Assembly: GCF_001592225.1 (NCBI RefSeq)
Contig: NZ_BCWN01000006.1
Location: 1-64,000 of the forward strand
Reading direction: 5' to 3'
From: Castellaniella caeni NBRC 101664
GTDB taxonomy: Bacteria; Pseudomonadota; Gammaproteobacteria; Burkholderiales; Burkholderiaceae_B
Length of the DNA stretch: 64,000 nucleotides
A program made the position numbers and the translations under genes. Under the pieces are notes generated by a model that made no database searches, was not told the DNA's origin, and was given only the letters and a program-made list of their open reading frames with translations. Below are positions 63,534-64,000 of the stretch, in pieces (the stretch's first letter is position 1; each line of letters starts with the position of its first letter).

Positions 63534-64000
63534 TCAGGAAGCCGCCGGGCGCGGGGCGGCGGCAGGTGCGGCGTCTTCGATTTCAGCCACCCGGGCACCC
63601 GGTTTGAGCTTGTACTGGCCGTCGGTCACCACCCGCTCGCCTTGCGTCAGGCCCTGGGCGACGAGGCTGTGGCCATCTTGCGACACCAGCACGCGCACCG
63701 GCTGTGCGCGCACGCTGTCATCGGCCCCCACGACATAGACGAACAGGCCGCTGGCACTGCGCTGCACGGCGGAATCAGGCACGACCAGCGCGTTTTCATG
63801 ATCGCCCAGGATGAGGCGCACATCGACCGTCTGGCCGGGCCACAGCACATGCCCGGCGTTGTCGAGCCGCGCCTTCAGGCGCAAGGTGGCGCTGCTGGCA
63901 TCGATCTGGTTGTCCACCAGCACCAGCTCGCCCTGGCCCAGCAGACGGTTCTTGCCCTGCTCGAACACCTCGACCCGGATCGGGCCCCGCACTGTGACGT
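63534..64000 (-). CDS. RND efflux periplasmic adaptor (MdtA-like), partial
   Basis: The C-terminal ~155 residues of a membrane-fusion protein; the start lies beyond the window edge. The visible part contains TVRGPIRVEVFEQGKNRLLGQGELVLVDNQIDASSATLRLKARLDNAGHVLWPGQTVDVRLILG and ALVVPDSAVQRSASGLFVYVVGADDSVRAQPVRVL. These are typical beta-barrel and membrane-proximal domain sequences of AcrA/MdtA proteins. It ends 17 bases before the pump gene and forms an operon with it. Confidence 0.92.
   Translation of the reverse strand, partial: VTVRGPIRVEVFEQGKNRLLGQGELVLVDNQIDASSATLRLKARLDNAGHVLWPGQTVDVRLILGDHENALVVPDSAVQRSASGLFVYVVGADDSVRAQPVRVLVSQDGHSLVAQGLTQGERVVTDGQYKLKPGARVAEIEDAAPAAAPRPAAS

Noticed and set aside
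61084-63738. 884-codon open frame opposite the RND pump
   Set aside because: Antisense shadow; no motif, no ribosome binding site, His/Arg/Gly-biased.

Overview
The window is high-GC, densely coded chromosomal DNA. The gene order hemH / grpE-dnaK-dnaJ / hrcA / nadK-recN / fur / bamE-dapB / murB, together with aat, bpt and pyrD, points to a betaproteobacterium of the order Burkholderiales, most like the Alcaligenaceae (Bordetella/Achromobacter/Castellaniella type). This is an inference from gene order and protein style, not a database result. No ribosomal RNA, CRISPR array or complete insertion sequence was seen.

Layout. 1-6 kb: a minus-strand branched-chain amino acid (LIV-type) ABC transporter whose LivM permease and LivG ATPase are one fused protein, divergent from a LacI-family regulator; two LacI-type palindromes lie between them. 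6-15.3 kb: an M16 peptidase, then dnaJ, dnaK, grpE, hemH and hrcA, with convincing heat-shock (sigma-32) promoters ahead of grpE and dnaK. 15.3-22.4 kb: nadK-recN, fur, bamE-dapB, murB, a conserved membrane-anchored protein and ppa. 22.5-31.5 kb: a six-gene, translationally coupled operon for a hydrogenase-4/complex-I-like membrane complex (HyfC-E-F-G-I-B). Its two catalytic-arm subunits have lost the NiFe-site cysteines and three of the four cluster-N2 cysteines; an enolase gene lies just upstream. 31.8-33.6 kb: a DyP peroxidase and encapsulin pair, with the cargo-loading peptide at the DyP C-terminus.

33.9-34.6 kb holds a small conserved protein and a cold-shock protein. 34.6-38.7 kb is an accessory segment ending at the 3' end of a tRNA-Gly gene. 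It carries decayed gene ends, a TacA/TacT-like toxin-antitoxin pair, a short AbrB/PrlF-like protein and an AbiE-type (AbiEi/AbiEii) system. 38.9-53.3 kb: an HxlR regulator with a divergent FMN reductase; a DNA glycosylase; yhhQ-queC preceded by a candidate preQ1 riboswitch; a metallophosphoesterase; a ferric-reductase-like flavocytochrome; tRNA-Cys; an aldo/keto reductase interrupted by an in-frame amber codon; an M20 peptidase; a conserved hypothetical; a NUDIX hydrolase; aat; a 2-hydroxyacid dehydrogenase; bpt; and pyrD. 53.6-58 kb: a four-gene carbohydrate-type ABC transporter with a Tat-type binding protein. 58-60.3 kb: lrgA-lrgB divergent from a LysR regulator. 60.3-64 kb: an RND efflux pump and the C-terminal part of its periplasmic adaptor, cut by the window edge.

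The most unusual element is the Hyf/complex-I-like operon. It keeps the proton-pumping membrane modules but has no visible ligand set for a NiFe site or Fe-S chain, and no ferredoxin-like subunit or maturation genes nearby. Next in interest are the preQ1-riboswitch candidate overlapping the yhhQ ribosome binding site, the DyP/encapsulin pair whose cargo peptide codons also hold the next gene's ribosome binding site, and the defence/toxin segment beside tRNA-Gly.
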